DNA of 64,000 nucleotides from an uncultured Bacteroidales bacterium (GCA_934725535.1 CAKVBV010000002.1:15174-79173), one strand, 5' to 3'; shown: positions 7,368 to 17,331, counted from the first letter of the stretch. Made by a program: numbers and translations. Notes: generated by a model not told the origin, from the letters alone.

Positions 7368-9929
7368 TTACAACCAGCGGACGTAGCAGAAGTCCATGCG
7401 GTGGGGGAGGAGCGGGTGCGTGGGGAACATACGCAAGCCGAACTTCATGCCTCCGGCATAGTCCAACTGATACATGGTCTCGAAGAAGAGATGAGACCCC
7501 TCGCTCTTGACAAGGTTGAGCGGCTCCACTTCGTAGAGTTTGTCGTTGTTGTGGGTGGAAGTACGAACAGCCACCAGTTCGATGCCGATACCCTTGTCGT
7601 TGAGGTTGTGTGTGTCAATCTCCACAGCCACCTTGCACTTGCTGCCGACATTGATAGCCGCGTCCGTCTCATTGAGTGTGGAGTGGACAACCTCTATCTC
7701 GTCCCAGTGCGCCACCATGTTCTCCTTCCATGCGGTAATCTCCTTCGCCTGCTTGTAGTTGTCGGCGCAGAGGAGTGCATGCCGCTTGGCCAGTTTGTTG
7801 TAGAAGCGTGCGAAATAGTCGTCCATCATGCGCTTGGTGGTGAAGTGAGGCGTGATTTTGGTGACGCTGTTCTTGATGGTCTGTATCCACTCGGGCGAGT
7901 AGCCGCGGGAGTTCTTGGCATAGTACATAGGAATGATTTCCTCCTCCAGCATCTGGTAGATGGTGGCAGCGTCCAACTGGTCCTGATGGGCTTGGTTCTC
8001 GTAGGTGCGCTTGTCGGTGAGAGCCCAGCCTGCTCCGGGTACATATCCCTCAAGCCACCAGCCATCCAAGACGGAGAAGTTGAGAACGCCGTTCATCTGT
8101 GCTTTCTCGCCACTGGTACCACTTGCCTCCAAGGGGCGTGTAGGCGTGTTGAGCCAGATGTCCACACCCGAGATGAGCCGCTTCGCCAGACGCATATCAT
8201 AGTTCTCGAGGAAGATGATTTTCCCGAGGAACTGCGGCATACGGCTGATTTCGATGATACGTTTGATAAGCCCTTGTCCTGCACCGTCTGCGGGGTGTGC
8301 CTTGCCGGTGAAGAGGAACTGTACGGGACGGTCGGGATTGTTGACCAGTTTGTCAAGGCGTTCCAAGTCGGTGAATAGCAGATAGGCACGTTTGTAGGTG
8401 GCAAAGCGTCGTCCGAAGCCGATGATGAGGTTGTTGGGGTTCATCTCGTTGAGTGCGCGGACGATACGTGCGGGGTCGCCTTGGGTCTTCATCCAGTCCT
8501 CGCGGAACTGCTCTTTGATATAGTCAATGAGTTTCGTCTTGAGGTTCATGCGCGTGTTCCATATCGTCTCTTCGGGCAGATCGTTGTACGCTTTCCACAT
8601 ATCGGGGTTGGACTGGTCTGTGTACCAGTCTATGGGGAATGTCTTGAAGTACAGGGCTTTCCATTCGCTGGCTGCCCAAGTGGGCATGTGTACGCCGTTG
8701 GTGACATAGCCGACGTGTAACTCTTCGGGGAAGTAGCCCGGCCATACGGGGGCGAACATCTTGCGGCTGACTTCGCCGTGCAGTTTGCTGACACCGTTAG
8801 CCTCTTGGCAGGTGTTGAGGGCAAAGACGGACATGGAGAACTTCTCGGTGTTGTCGTCGGGGTTCTGGCGTCCCATACCGATAAGGTCGTGCCACTCGAT
8901 GCCCAGGCGTGCGGGGAAGGAACTCATGTACTTGTAGAAGAGCCCCTCTTCGAAATAGTCGTGTCCGGCAGGCACGGGGGTATGGCAGGTGTAGAGTCCG
9001 CTGGCGCGTACCACTTCGAGAGCCTGTTGGAAAGTGAGGTGCTCGCCTTCGACGAGGTCGAGGAGGCGTTGCAAGCCCATAAAGGCAGCATGCCCTTCGT
9101 TGCAGTGGTAGATGTCCTTTTTGATGCCCAACTTGTTGAGGGCAATGATGCCACCCATGCCGAGGAGTATCTCCTGCTTGATGCGGTTCTCCCAGTCGCC
9201 TCCGTAGAGTTGGTGGGTGATTTGGCGGTCCCACTCGGAGTTCATCTCGTTGTCGGTGTCCAACAGATAGAGGTTGATACGCCCGACTGCCACCTTCCAG
9301 AGGTACGCCTTGACGGTACGGTCGGGGTAAGGTACCTCGATGACCATGGGTGTGCCGTCGGCGTTATATACCTGAGTAATAGGAAGATTGGAGAAGTTCT
9401 GCGCCTCGTAGTTGGCAATCTGCTGCCCCTCCGGCGAGAGGGTCTGGGTGAAATAGCCGTAGCGGTAGAGGAACCCGATGGCAGTCATGTCCACGTTGCA
9501 GTCGGAAGCCTCTTTGAGGTAGTCTCCGGCTAGGATACCGAGTCCGCCCGAGTAGATTTTGAGGATATGGGAGAGCCCGTATTCCATGGAGAAGTAGGCG
9601 ATACTTGGTCGCGTGGTGTCCTTGGGGGCATCCATATAGTCGCGGAAATCGGAGTAGGTCTTGTCGAGTTGCGCCATGAACTGCTTGTCCTTGCTGAGTT
9701 CGACCATACGCTCGTAACTGATGATGTTCAGCAGTACGATAGGGTTGGATTTGGCGCGATGCCACGCGTCGTTGTCAATGTATCGGAAGATGTTTTTTGC
9801 GTCCGAGTTCCACACCCACCAGAGGTTGTAGGCAATCTCTTGGAGTTTGTTGAGGTTCGCAGGGAGGTTGGCATGTACCGTGACCTCCGTCCAATTGGGT
9901 TGATTGGTGTTGCTAACACGTATTACCAT
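7368..9929 (-). CDS. glgP: Alpha-glucan (glycogen) phosphorylase, GT35
   Basis: Releases glucose-1-phosphate from alpha-1,4-glucans in the cytoplasm. The 853 residues show the short bacterial phosphorylase layout: an N-terminal domain with [15 protein letters not shown] (about 35-49), [20 protein letters not shown] (114-133), NEGHAAF (277-283), TNGVHMPTW (410-418) and the cofactor site [14 protein letters not shown] (601-614) with Lys609 as the likely pyridoxal phosphate lysine. It has its own promoter (9998-10028) and terminator (7282-7319), so it is probably monocistronic. It fits storage or imported alpha-glucan breakdown and complements the polysaccharide locus near 50 kb. Confidence 0.93.
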   Translation of the reverse strand: MVIRVSNTNQPNWTEVTVHANLPANLNKLQEIAYNLWWVWNSDAKNIFRYIDNDAWHRAKSNPIVLLNIISYERMVELSKDKQFMAQLDKTYSDFRDYMDAPKDTTRPSIAYFSMEYGLSHILKIYSGGLGILAGDYLKEASDCNVDMTAIGFLYRYGYFTQTLSPEGQQIANYEAQNFSNLPITQVYNADGTPMVIEVPYPDRTVKAYLWKVAVGRINLYLLDTDNEMNSEWDRQITHQLYGGDWENRIKQEILLGMGGIIALNKLGIKKDIYHCNEGHAAFMGLQRLLDLVEGEHLTFQQALEVVRASGLYTCHTPVPAGHDYFEEGLFYKYMSSFPARLGIEWHDLIGMGRQNPDDNTEKFSMSVFALNTCQEANGVSKLHGEVSRKMFAPVWPGYFPEELHVGYVTNGVHMPTWAASEWKALYFKTFPIDWYTDQSNPDMWKAYNDLPEETIWNTRMNLKTKLIDYIKEQFREDWMKTQGDPARIVRALNEMNPNNLIIGFGRRFATYKRAYLLFTDLERLDKLVNNPDRPVQFLFTGKAHPADGAGQGLIKRIIEISRMPQFLGKIIFLENYDMRLAKRLISGVDIWLNTPTRPLEASGTSGEKAQMNGVLNFSVLDGWWLEGYVPGAGWALTDKRTYENQAHQDQLDAATIYQMLEEEIIPMYYAKNSRGYSPEWIQTIKNSVTKITPHFTTKRMMDDYFARFYNKLAKRHALLCADNYKQAKEITAWKENMVAHWDEIEVVHSTLNETDAAINVGSKCKVAVEIDTHNLNDKGIGIELVAVRTSTHNNDKLYEVEPLNLVKSEGSHLFFETMYQLDYAGGMKFGLRMFPTHPLLPHRMDFCYVRWL

Positions 9930-9997
9930 GTCTGAAATCTTTTTTGTATATGTAAAAACTATTTGTACCTATGCGGGCATTCCGCCCAAAAATCGCG

Positions 9998-10028
9998 CAA
10001 AGATAGTGAAAAAAGCGGAGATGGCAAA
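9998..10028 (-). promoter_or_regulatory. Promoter for glgP
   Basis: Minus strand TTTG (10025-10028), 19 bp, TATCTTTG (9998-10005). The 5' leader would be about 60 bases. Confidence 0.75.
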
Positions 10029-10159
10029 ACGATTGTCTGCGAAAAGGTAGAATAAGTACTGCTAACGTTTTCGCAAACGGGGTTGGATACGATTGCAGAG
10101 CGGTTTGTAAGATTAAATACACGATGCGGAAAAGTTTTGATATGGTACTTATATCCTCA

Positions 10160-10239
10160 CGATATTGTCGGCTTAATCACATACTAATATCATACTAATC
10201 ACATACTAATCACATACTAATCTCATAGTCTTAACCCGA
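10160..10239. repeat. Dispersed repeat D, copy 1, with five 11-bp tandem units
   Basis: CGATATTGTCGGCTT is followed by five 11-mers (10175-10229): AATCACATACT, AATATCATACT, AATCACATACT twice, AATCTCATAGT; then CTTAACCCGA. The second copy at 31585-31664 has the same flanks and unit number. The element ends 28 bp before the endonuclease promoter. Confidence 0.85.
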
Positions 10240-10266
10240 TGATGAAAGGGTGAAAAAAGGATATGA

Positions 10267-10298
10267 TTTGCGTATCTTGTTTATTTGTTGTAACTTTG
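10267..10298 (+). promoter_or_regulatory. Promoter for the secreted endonuclease gene
   Basis: TTTG (10267-10270), exactly 20 bp, TAACTTTG (10291-10298). Confidence 0.8.
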
Positions 10299-10356
10299 CA
10301 AGCAGTATTGAATGTGATTTGAATCAAATATAACAACTCTAAAAAATAACATTATT

Positions 10357-12171
10357 ATGAGAAAACTTTTCCTCTCATTGCTTGTGGTGTGCTTGGTTGC
10401 ACCGCTTTGGGCGCAAGATACGCCTACAGAAACCTACAAGATGGACTTTACTGCCGGTCAGGGCGATTGGACGATTGACAACGTAACCCTTGATGGTCTG
10501 TCGTGGGTTTGGCAGCACAGCACGCATAATGGCAACAGTTATATGAAAGCAAGTGCATACGTCAGTGGTACTCCTCATGCTGCTGAATCGTGGCTTATCT
10601 CACCTACGATTGACTTGTCGGCGGCAGGGACGGTTACACTGTCGGTGCGTCATGCTATGAATTATGGTACAAACGGCATGTATGTCCGCATGACAGCAGA
10701 CGGTAAGGATTGGAAGGATGTGTCGGTCAGCCCTACGCCATCGGGCAACTCGTGGACGTTTGTTACAAGCACGGCTGATGTGTCTGCTTTTGCGGGTGAG
10801 ACGAAAGTGCAGATAGCGTTTGTCTATACCAGTACATCCGCTGCTGCCCCTCAGTGGGAGGTGCAATGGGTGTCTCTTACCACAACGGGAAAGCCAGTAG
10901 AGCAACCCTGCCGCTATGAGGGGCTTGAAGGGTATTCCTCGACCGAACTGTTGCAACGGCTTCATACGGCAATAGCGGAGCATACGACATTGTCTTATGA
11001 CAATATCCGTGCAGACCGCGCAAAAGTGGATATATTGGACGATGGGACGATAGACGACATCTATGCAGGGTGCTCTTTCTATCCTTCGGACTATTGCCAT
11101 AATGTTACAGATGTGCCAGACTGCTCCTGCTATAACCGCGAGCATAGTCTGCCCAAGTCATGGTGGGGCGGTTCGGAAAGCGAGCCGATGTACACTGACC
11201 TTCATCATGTGATTCCTACGGATTATAATGCCAACACGAAGCGTTCCGCATGGGTGTATGATGAGGTGAATAGTGCCACATGGACGAATGGTTTCGGTTC
11301 CAAACTCGGTACCAGCAAGACTTGGGGAGACAGAGAGACAGCCTTTGAGCCTGTGAACGAATACAAAGGGGACATTGCCCGCACCTATTTCTATATGCTT
11401 ACCTGCTATTTGGACAAGAATTTCAAGCAGGGTGGAAAGGGTTATCGCTATTTTACTTACAATAATTCCACGGCAGGATTTACGACTACAGCACTCAACC
11501 TGTTGCTCAAGTGGCATCGTCAAGACCCTGTGTCGGAGCGTGAGATAGCCCGCAATGAGAAAGTGGCAAAGAAACAAGGCAACCGCAACCCGTTTGTGGA
11601 CGATCCGAACTTGGCAGAATATATCTGGGGAACGATGAAAGGCAAAGGATATGAATGTAATGGTGAGGTGGAGAAGCCCGATAGTACTGTAGTGGAAGGC
11701 TCTATCACGTGTGCTGAGGCGCGGTCGTTGGCATTGGCTCTTGCCAATCAGGGTCAGAGTTCGGACGAATATATTGTGGTCGGCTATGTAACCTCGGCAG
11801 AGAGTTATGACAATAGTTACCATAGCCAGTCGTATTGGATGGCAGATGAGCAGAATGGAGGTCGTGTGTTCTATGCGTTCCAATGCAAGCACCCCGATGA
11901 GGTAGTGAAAGTGGGGTATAAAGTGGCTATTACGGGCAACTTATTGAATTACAACGGCACGCCTGAGATGAAGCGGGGGCAGACACGTATCCTGTCGCGC
12001 GACACAAACAGTGCGACGGAGTATATCAGTCTGAAGGATGAGTTCGATGCCGCCGACACCCGTATCTACACCATCACGGGAATGGACGTAACATCGCAAC
12101 GCGACAATTTGCCTACAGGTATCTATATACTGAAGAGTCCGACTGCCACGAAGAAAGTGCTGGTGAAGTAA
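10357..12171 (+). CDS. Secreted endonuclease I-family nuclease with T9SS-type tail
   Basis: Predicted extracellular or cell-surface DNA/RNA nuclease. Domain order over 604 residues: signal peptide (1-19), a beta-sandwich of the choice-of-anchor type (about 25-178), an endonuclease I domain (about 190-440) with the beta-beta-alpha metal site NREHSLPKSWW (260-270, His263) and YTDLHHVIPTD (280-290), an OB-fold-like domain (about 450-555, DEYIVVGYVTS) and a C-terminal sorting tail (about 569-604, ending GIYILKSPTATKKVLVK). The tail predicts export by type IX secretion. It has its own promoter and stands alone, consistent with scavenging of nucleic acids. Confidence 0.88.
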   Translation: MRKLFLSLLVVCLVAPLWAQDTPTETYKMDFTAGQGDWTIDNVTLDGLSWVWQHSTHNGNSYMKASAYVSGTPHAAESWLISPTIDLSAAGTVTLSVRHAMNYGTNGMYVRMTADGKDWKDVSVSPTPSGNSWTFVTSTADVSAFAGETKVQIAFVYTSTSAAAPQWEVQWVSLTTTGKPVEQPCRYEGLEGYSSTELLQRLHTAIAEHTTLSYDNIRADRAKVDILDDGTIDDIYAGCSFYPSDYCHNVTDVPDCSCYNREHSLPKSWWGGSESEPMYTDLHHVIPTDYNANTKRSAWVYDEVNSATWTNGFGSKLGTSKTWGDRETAFEPVNEYKGDIARTYFYMLTCYLDKNFKQGGKGYRYFTYNNSTAGFTTTALNLLLKWHRQDPVSEREIARNEKVAKKQGNRNPFVDDPNLAEYIWGTMKGKGYECNGEVEKPDSTVVEGSITCAEARSLALALANQGQSSDEYIVVGYVTSAESYDNSYHSQSYWMADEQNGGRVFYAFQCKHPDEVVKVGYKVAITGNLLNYNGTPEMKRGQTRILSRDTNSATEYISLKDEFDAADTRIYTITGMDVTSQRDNLPTGIYILKSPTATKKVLVK

Positions 12172-12213
12172 GGTAAGGGGACGATGCGGGTGTTCTGCCA
12201 CATAAGACGATGT

Positions 12214-12331
12214 GAGCCGATAAGGAGTTTTACTCAGCCCACAGGGCTTCGGGTTGCTACCGTACCTCTGTATAACGACGCGAGCCGCGTCGTCTCCCGG
12301 ACATTGCATAGCCATACGGCTTGCACCAAAA
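12214..12331. repeat. Dispersed repeat C, copy 1, containing a 19-bp palindrome
   Basis: Matches 34110-34226 over about 117 bp: GAGCCGATAAGGAGTT, ACTCA, then GGGCT..., CTCTGTAT, the palindrome ACGACGCG-AGC-CGCGTCGT (12275-12293), GCATAG.CATACGG and ACCAAA. Both copies end just upstream of a promoter region for a rightward gene. No coding potential. Confidence 0.8.
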
Positions 12332-12363
12332 CTTGCATAAATAGAAAAAATGTTGTAACTTTG
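12332..12363 (+). promoter_or_regulatory. Promoter for tsaC
   Basis: CTTG (12332-12335), 20 bp, TAACTTTG (12356-12363). The -33 box starts at the first base after repeat C. Confidence 0.6.
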
Positions 12364-12388
12364 CCGCCCATTTGCAAAAAGTAGCAGA

Positions 12389-12982
12389 ATGCTATATACA
12401 GACATACGTTACGACCGAGAAGACCTCCGTGAGGCAGTGCGTGTACTGCGTGCAGGCGGCGTGATACTATACCCCACAGATACCGTGTGGGGTATTGGTT
12501 GCGATGCGACCAATGAGACGGCTGTGCAGCGGATTTTTGAGATAAAGCACAGGGTTGACAGCAAATCAATGTTGGTATTGCTTGACGGTGCGGGGAAGTT
12601 GCAGGGGTATGTAGAGCGTGTGCCTGAGACGGCGTGGCTGCTGTTAGAGGCTGCGGAAGGCGGGAAGCCCATGACCATCATCTATCCTAAGGGCAAGAAT
12701 CTGGCACACAACCTGTTGGCAGAAGACGGCAGTGTGGGAATACGAATCACACAGGAGCCGTTTTCGAAGGCATTGTGCGAGCAACTGCATCGTCCGATAG
12801 TGTCCACATCGGCGAATATCAGCGGCGAACCTGCAGCGAGAGTGTTTGACGAGATTGCGCAGGAGATACGCAATGCAGTGGACTACGTATGTATGTATCG
12901 CCGCAACGACAAGACACCCCACCAGCCGTCGTCGATTGTGAAGATTGATGAGGCTGAACATATAACCATTATACGACAATAG
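12389..12982 (+). CDS. tsaC: L-threonylcarbamoyladenylate synthase (Sua5/YrdC/YciO family)
   Basis: Makes threonylcarbamoyl-AMP from threonine, bicarbonate and ATP for the t6A37 modification of ANN-decoding tRNAs. The 197 residues cover one YrdC domain with the hallmarks LRAGGVILYPTDTVWGIGCD (about 21-40), KHR.DSKSMLVLL, GKPMTIIYP, GSVGIRI and RPIVSTSANISGEPA. There is no C-terminal Sua5 extension, so it is the short TsaC form. The next gene starts three bases after the stop, so the two are likely co-transcribed, although they have no obvious functional link. Confidence 0.93.
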   Translation: MLYTDIRYDREDLREAVRVLRAGGVILYPTDTVWGIGCDATNETAVQRIFEIKHRVDSKSMLVLLDGAGKLQGYVERVPETAWLLLEAAEGGKPMTIIYPKGKNLAHNLLAEDGSVGIRITQEPFSKALCEQLHRPIVSTSANISGEPAARVFDEIAQEIRNAVDYVCMYRRNDKTPHQPSSIVKIDEAEHITIIRQ

Positions 12983-12984
12983 CA

Positions 12985-14280
12985 ATGCGTCTGCTCAACA
13001 GCCATAGGAAACAACAGCTGACCTACATCGCGGTGGACGCGGTGTCGGCACTGGTGATATGGTTGTGCTTCTTGCTCTTCCGTTGGATGGTGTACGACGG
13101 ACGGTTGTTTGGCGTGGATACCATACTGATACCGGCATTCGACTTCTATCGTCCGCTGATACTTTATCCTCTTGGCTGTTTGGTGGTGTACTACCTGTCG
13201 GGCTATTACCTCCGTCCGATACGCAAGCGGTACAGCAAGGAGTTGGTAATGACACTTGTATCGTCGCTGATTATTGCTTTTGGAGCGTTCTTTTTGATTA
13301 TCATTGACGACGCCGTAACAAACTACCACAGGTACCTGTGGTCATTGCTGGTGCTATTCGGGCTACAGTTTGTGGGGTGCTATCTGCCACGCTTGTTGGT
13401 AACATATCTGTCACGCAGACGTTATCCGGAATTGTATAAAACCTTCACTATTCATAGTGTGGAAGAGGTGGAGGTGTTCAAGCATCTGCATGCTCAGGCA
13501 CCGCAAGACGAGGTGATAATTGACCTAAACGGCAATACCAAAGAAGAAGACATATACACCATTATCAATCGTGTTTATCCCTGCAATGTAGAGATTTCGG
13601 TAATGCCGCGACTCTATGATATGCTCACTGGGGCTGCCAGTATTCAAGATGTGGGCGATGTACCCTTGGTGCGAATCACGGAGCATAAGATGAGCGACTC
13701 GTCAATATGTATCAAGCGGGCTTGCGATATGTTCATTTCCATAGCGGCAATGGTGATACTGTCACCCGTATATGTGATTGTGGCATTGCTGGTCAAGTGT
13801 ACTTCGAGAGGACCTGTGATATACAAGCAGGAGCGTATCGGACTCCATGGAGTGCCGTTTCAGATACTGAAGTTCCGCACTATGACCAACGATGCAGAGC
13901 AGGATGTGCCGTGCCTGAGTTTGGATGATGACCCGCGTATCACACGTGTGGGACGTGTGCTGCGCAAGTATCGTATTGACGAGTTGCCACAGATGTGGAA
14001 CGTGTTGCGAGGTGATATGTCGATAGTGGGACCGCGTCCCGAGAGACGGTTCTTTATCAACCAAATAGAACAAGTAGCACCTTACTATTGCCTGATATAC
14101 CGGATTCGTCCAGGGCTGACCAGTTGGGGACCTATCAAAGTGGGCTATACAGACACGCTTGACAAGATGGTGCAGCGTTTGAATTATGACATTGTCTATA
14201 TGGAGAATATGTCGTTGCGACTTGACATCAAGATACTATTCTTCACAATAGGTGTGATTCTGGACGGAAAAGGAAAATAA
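12985..14280 (+). CDS. Polyprenyl-phosphate sugar-1-phosphate transferase (exopolysaccharide/O-antigen initiating)
   Basis: Starts surface glycan synthesis by moving a sugar phosphate onto undecaprenyl phosphate in the inner membrane. The 431-residue protein has four N-terminal hydrophobic segments (about residues 12-35, 50-72, 88-106, 113-133), a Rossmann-like middle, one further membrane helix (about 248-272, ISIAAMVILSPVYVIVALLV) and the catalytic bacterial sugar transferase domain with GPVIYKQERIG, ILKFRTM, RVGRVLRKYRIDELPQMWNV and MSIVGPRPE. No other glycan genes lie nearby, so it may act with a remote locus. The sugar cannot be assigned. Confidence 0.92.
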   Translation: MRLLNSHRKQQLTYIAVDAVSALVIWLCFLLFRWMVYDGRLFGVDTILIPAFDFYRPLILYPLGCLVVYYLSGYYLRPIRKRYSKELVMTLVSSLIIAFGAFFLIIIDDAVTNYHRYLWSLLVLFGLQFVGCYLPRLLVTYLSRRRYPELYKTFTIHSVEEVEVFKHLHAQAPQDEVIIDLNGNTKEEDIYTIINRVYPCNVEISVMPRLYDMLTGAASIQDVGDVPLVRITEHKMSDSSICIKRACDMFISIAAMVILSPVYVIVALLVKCTSRGPVIYKQERIGLHGVPFQILKFRTMTNDAEQDVPCLSLDDDPRITRVGRVLRKYRIDELPQMWNVLRGDMSIVGPRPERRFFINQIEQVAPYYCLIYRIRPGLTSWGPIKVGYTDTLDKMVQRLNYDIVYMENMSLRLDIKILFFTIGVILDGKGK

Positions 14281-14294
14281 AACACACAACCCCT

Positions 14295-14471
14295 ATGATC
14301 TACGACGAAGCCATCAAACGATTGGAAGCCATTGTACAAGAACTTGAGGAAGCACAAGCCCTCAGTATGGATGCGTATCAAGCAAAGGCAAAAGAGGCGA
14401 AGGAATTGATAGCGTTCTGCCAAAAGCAACTGACCGACTGGGAAGAGCAGATGGACTCTGTTCTTCGCTGA
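14295..14471 (+). CDS. xseB: Exodeoxyribonuclease VII small subunit
   Basis: A 58-residue protein that assembles with XseA to form exonuclease VII, which degrades single-stranded DNA. It starts MIYDEAIKRLEAIVQELEEA and continues with the family spacing Y..A..L..IV..LE and KELIAFCQKQLTD. Mostly helical, normal length for the family. It begins 14 bases after the sugar transferase stop and shares that transcript. No xseA is in the window. Confidence 0.9.
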   Translation: MIYDEAIKRLEAIVQELEEAQALSMDAYQAKAKEAKELIAFCQKQLTDWEEQMDSVLR

Positions 14472-14548
14472 TTAGGTGCCCTGTATAGTCCATAGTCTTT
14501 ATGAAATCACATGATTTTGCATATTCCGAATAGGTATACATCGCTGCT

Positions 14549-15085
14549 ATGACAGACATTCGACAGATACATACAAGTGACGGTACATACGAGTTTGTGG
14601 AACGACTTTTTCTGTCAGCCTTTCCCGAAGATGAACGCAGAGACATTACCGCACAACGGTACAATACAGACAATAATCCATTGTTTCATTGTATGTTAGC
14701 CGAAGACAACGGGCAACCTGTCGGGTTCTTTACTTATTGGGATTTCAGACGCTTCTGTTATGGCGAACATTTTGCCACCGATACGACATACCGCAATCAC
14801 GGCTATGGCAGCCAAATACTCTCTGCCATTTTGGAGCGTATTGCCAAGCCATTAGTGATAGAGGTTGAGATGCCTGATAATGAACTAAGTATGCGCCGTA
14901 TAGGTTTCTACCAGCGCAATGGTATGCACCTATGGGAGGACTACAACTATATGCAGCCCGCCTACCGCCCAAATGGGAACACGCTGCCTATGTTGTTGAT
15001 GTCCTCCGGCGGATTAGACTCTGAAAATGACTTTGCAGAGGTTGTATCTATTATTCATAGAGAAGTGTACGGGATTTGCGTATAG
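14549..15085 (+). CDS. GNAT-family N-acetyltransferase
   Basis: Predicted acetyl-CoA-dependent transferase. The central part TTYRNHGYGSQILSAILERI carries the R/Q-x-x-G-x-G/A acetyl-CoA loop of the GNAT fold (about residues 79-98), preceded by a VGFFTYW strand and followed by the ELSMRRIGFYQRNGMHLW segment typical of the fold. 178 residues is a normal length. The substrate is unknown. It follows xseB by 77 bases with no clear promoter between. Confidence 0.85.
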   Translation: MTDIRQIHTSDGTYEFVERLFLSAFPEDERRDITAQRYNTDNNPLFHCMLAEDNGQPVGFFTYWDFRRFCYGEHFATDTTYRNHGYGSQILSAILERIAKPLVIEVEMPDNELSMRRIGFYQRNGMHLWEDYNYMQPAYRPNGNTLPMLLMSSGGLDSENDFAEVVSIIHREVYGICV

Positions 15086-15148
15086 TCATACGGATTTGCG
15101 TATCTCACAATAAAACAGTACTTTTGTATTCTCAATACAAACACGACT

Positions 15149-16378
15149 ATGGAACAGAAGGACTTATTGGCAATCAAGCAGCGGTTCGGGATTATCGGCA
15201 ACAGTCCCCTGCTCAATCGCGACATTGAAGTAGCGGTACAAGTGGCTGTCACCGACCTCAGCGTACTCGTTACAGGTGAGAGTGGCGTCGGAAAGGAGCA
15301 CTTCCCGCAAATCATTCACGCCTACTCCGCCCGCAAACACGGACCGTATTTCGCAGTCAACTGCGGTGCTATCCCTGAGGGGACTATTGACAGCGAACTC
15401 TTCGGGCATGAGAAAGGTGCCTTCACGGATGCCAAAGCCGAGCGCAAAGGCTACTTCGAGATAGCCAACGGCGGCACGCTCTTCCTCGACGAGGTGGGCG
15501 AACTGCCACTGCAAACCCAAGTGCGTCTCTTGCGTGTCCTTGAGACGGGCGAGTTTATCCGCATGGGGGCAAGTCAGGTGCAGAAGACCAACGTGCGCGT
15601 AGTCGCTGCCACCAACCTTGACATGAAACGCGCTATCAGCGAGGGGCGGTTCCGTGAAGACCTCTATTACCGTCTCAACACGGTCGAAATCAAGGTGCCT
15701 GCCCTCCGCGAGCGCAAAGATGACATTCCCCTACTCTTCCGCAAGTTCGTGGTGGACTTCAGCGACAAGTATCGTATGCCGCCCATCCGCCTGACCGATG
15801 AGGCGACGCAACTGCTCAAAAACTACTACTGGAACGGCAATATCCGCCAACTCAAGAACGTGGCAGAGCAGATAAGCATCATCGAGCACAGCCGTGAAAT
15901 CACAGCAGACACGCTGCGTAAGTACCTGCCTGCCAATGAGATGCAGAGCGGGCTCACGCTCCTGCGTCCGCAGGCATCGGGCGACAACTTCATGAACGAG
16001 CGCGAGATACTATATAAGGTGCTGTTTGATATGAAGCGCGACATGACCGAGATGCGCCAGCAACTCAACGGGCTCCTCAACGGCACCCAGCAGCCTGCCC
16101 ACCGCAACACGGATGTGGTGGTGTCGCACCCCGATTTCGAGCCCGTAGAGGAGGTACACGCAGAGACTCCCACGCGCATGGTTCACCAACCCGAAGAGGT
16201 ACAAGTGGTTGCCGAGCAACCTGCCCAAGCCACCAAGCCCGTCACCATGGAGGACATTGAGCGCGAGAGTATCCGGCAGGCATTGGCACGCAACAATGAC
16301 AGCCGCAAAGCCGCAGCAGCCGAACTGCACATCTCCGAGCGCACACTCTATCGCAAAATCAAAGAGTATAACCTATAG
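15149..16378 (+). CDS. Sigma-54-dependent transcriptional activator without receiver domain
   Basis: AAA+ activator of RNA polymerase carrying sigma-54. The 409 residues start almost directly with the AAA+ domain: Walker A GESGVGKE (about 43-50), the sigma-54 contact loop region ELFGHEKGAFTDA (about 83-95), Walker B GGTLFLDEVGELPL and the arginine-finger region REDLYYRLNTVEI. A long linker follows and then a Fis-type HTH (about 365-409, SRKAAAAELHISERTLYRKI). The contact loop is GAFTDA rather than the usual GAFTGA. There is no receiver or sensor domain, so control is probably by expression or a partner. lptE and secG follow, an order I associate with Bacteroidales. Confidence 0.9.
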   Translation: MEQKDLLAIKQRFGIIGNSPLLNRDIEVAVQVAVTDLSVLVTGESGVGKEHFPQIIHAYSARKHGPYFAVNCGAIPEGTIDSELFGHEKGAFTDAKAERKGYFEIANGGTLFLDEVGELPLQTQVRLLRVLETGEFIRMGASQVQKTNVRVVAATNLDMKRAISEGRFREDLYYRLNTVEIKVPALRERKDDIPLLFRKFVVDFSDKYRMPPIRLTDEATQLLKNYYWNGNIRQLKNVAEQISIIEHSREITADTLRKYLPANEMQSGLTLLRPQASGDNFMNEREILYKVLFDMKRDMTEMRQQLNGLLNGTQQPAHRNTDVVVSHPDFEPVEEVHAETPTRMVHQPEEVQVVAEQPAQATKPVTMEDIERESIRQALARNNDSRKAAAAELHISERTLYRKIKEYNL

Positions 16379-16386
16379 TACGCGCC

Positions 16387-16899
16387 ATGCACAACCTGCT
16401 GAAAACAAGCATTTTACTCGCCTTCACAATAGCCCTGAACGGTTGCAGCATCAGTTATAAGTTCAACGGAGCCAGCATTGACTACTCGAAGACCCGCAGC
16501 ATTTCCGTGGCGGACTTCCCCAACAATGCCGCCTTGGTCTATGCCCCGCTCAGCAACAACCTCAGCGATGCCATACGCGACATCTACCAGCGGCAGACAC
16601 GCCTTGAGGTACTGCGACGCGGCGGAAACCTTGAGTTGGAGGGCGAAATAACGGGCTATGCCTTGACCCCGATGGCAGTGTCCGCGGATAGTTATGCCGC
16701 AGAAACCAAACTCACACTCACCGTGCGCGTGCGCTTCACCAACAACGTGGCACCCGAAGAGAGTTTCGAGAAGACATACTCTGCCTACCAGACCTTCGAC
16801 TCATCACGTATGCTTGATGAAGTGCAGGACGAACTCTGCAACACCATGATTACCGAGATAGCGGAGAGTATTTATAACGACACGGTGGCAAAATGGTAA
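16387..16899 (+). CDS. lptE: LptE-family lipopolysaccharide assembly lipoprotein
   Basis: Outer-membrane lipoprotein predicted to plug LptD and help deliver lipopolysaccharide to the surface. The 170-residue protein has a lipoprotein signal (LAFTIALNGCSISYKFNGAS; lipid Cys at about residue 19) and the Bacteroidetes LptE pattern SYKFNGASIDYSKTRSISV, then a beta-rich body with EGEITGYALTP. It begins eight bases after the sigma-54 activator stop, so the two share a transcript. Confidence 0.85.
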   Translation: MHNLLKTSILLAFTIALNGCSISYKFNGASIDYSKTRSISVADFPNNAALVYAPLSNNLSDAIRDIYQRQTRLEVLRRGGNLELEGEITGYALTPMAVSADSYAAETKLTLTVRVRFTNNVAPEESFEKTYSAYQTFDSSRMLDEVQDELCNTMITEIAESIYNDTVAKW

Positions 16900-16904
16900 A
16901 ATAA

Positions 16905-16936
16905 TTTGCATAGTCCGAAAAAATATAGTACCTTTG
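16905..16936 (+). promoter_or_regulatory. Promoter for secG
   Basis: TTTG (16905-16908), 20 bp, TACCTTTG (16929-16936). The leader is about 36 bases. Confidence 0.82.
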
Positions 16937-16978
16937 CGGGCTAATTAACCAAAGATAAACTTAAAAACAAAAGATATT

Positions 16979-17323
16979 ATGTACATTCTATTTACAATCC
17001 TGATTGTGATAGCAGCGATATTGCTGATTCTGCTTGTTCTCGTTCAGAACAGCAAAGGCGGCGGTTTGGCTGCAGGGTTCGCAAGTGGTAACCAAGTGAT
17101 GGGTGCACCCAAGACGGCTGACTTCCTTGAGAAAGCAAGTTGGACATTGGCAGGTATCATCGTGGTACTCAGCATCTTAGCCGTAGGCGTTAAGAAAGGT
17201 CAGAAGGTTGTTGCCGATGACGAGAGTGCCATCACCGAGCAGGTGCAACAGGCTTACGATGCTGAGCAACAGGCTGCTGCAGTACCTGAGTTCAACGGCG
17301 ACGAAGAGCAAGAACAAGAGTAA
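16979..17323 (+). CDS. secG: Preprotein translocase subunit SecG
   Basis: Small accessory subunit of the SecYEG channel in the inner membrane. Two membrane helices (about residues 2-22 and 54-73) flank the conserved cytoplasmic loop VQNSKGGGLAAGFASG and the motif FLEKASWTLA. The acidic C-terminal extension (about 80-114, rich in Glu and Gln) is typical of Bacteroidetes SecG. It has a strong promoter of its own. Its terminator (17417-17443) lies beyond the stop, inside the convergent glycosyltransferase gene. Confidence 0.92.
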   Translation: MYILFTILIVIAAILLILLVLVQNSKGGGLAAGFASGNQVMGAPKTADFLEKASWTLAGIIVVLSILAVGVKKGQKVVADDESAITEQVQQAYDAEQQAAAVPEFNGDEEQEQE

Positions 17324-17331
17324 CCGCACAC

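Noticed and set aside
10175..10229. Short direct repeats as a CRISPR array
   Set aside because: Units are 11 bp with no unique spacers and there are no cas genes.
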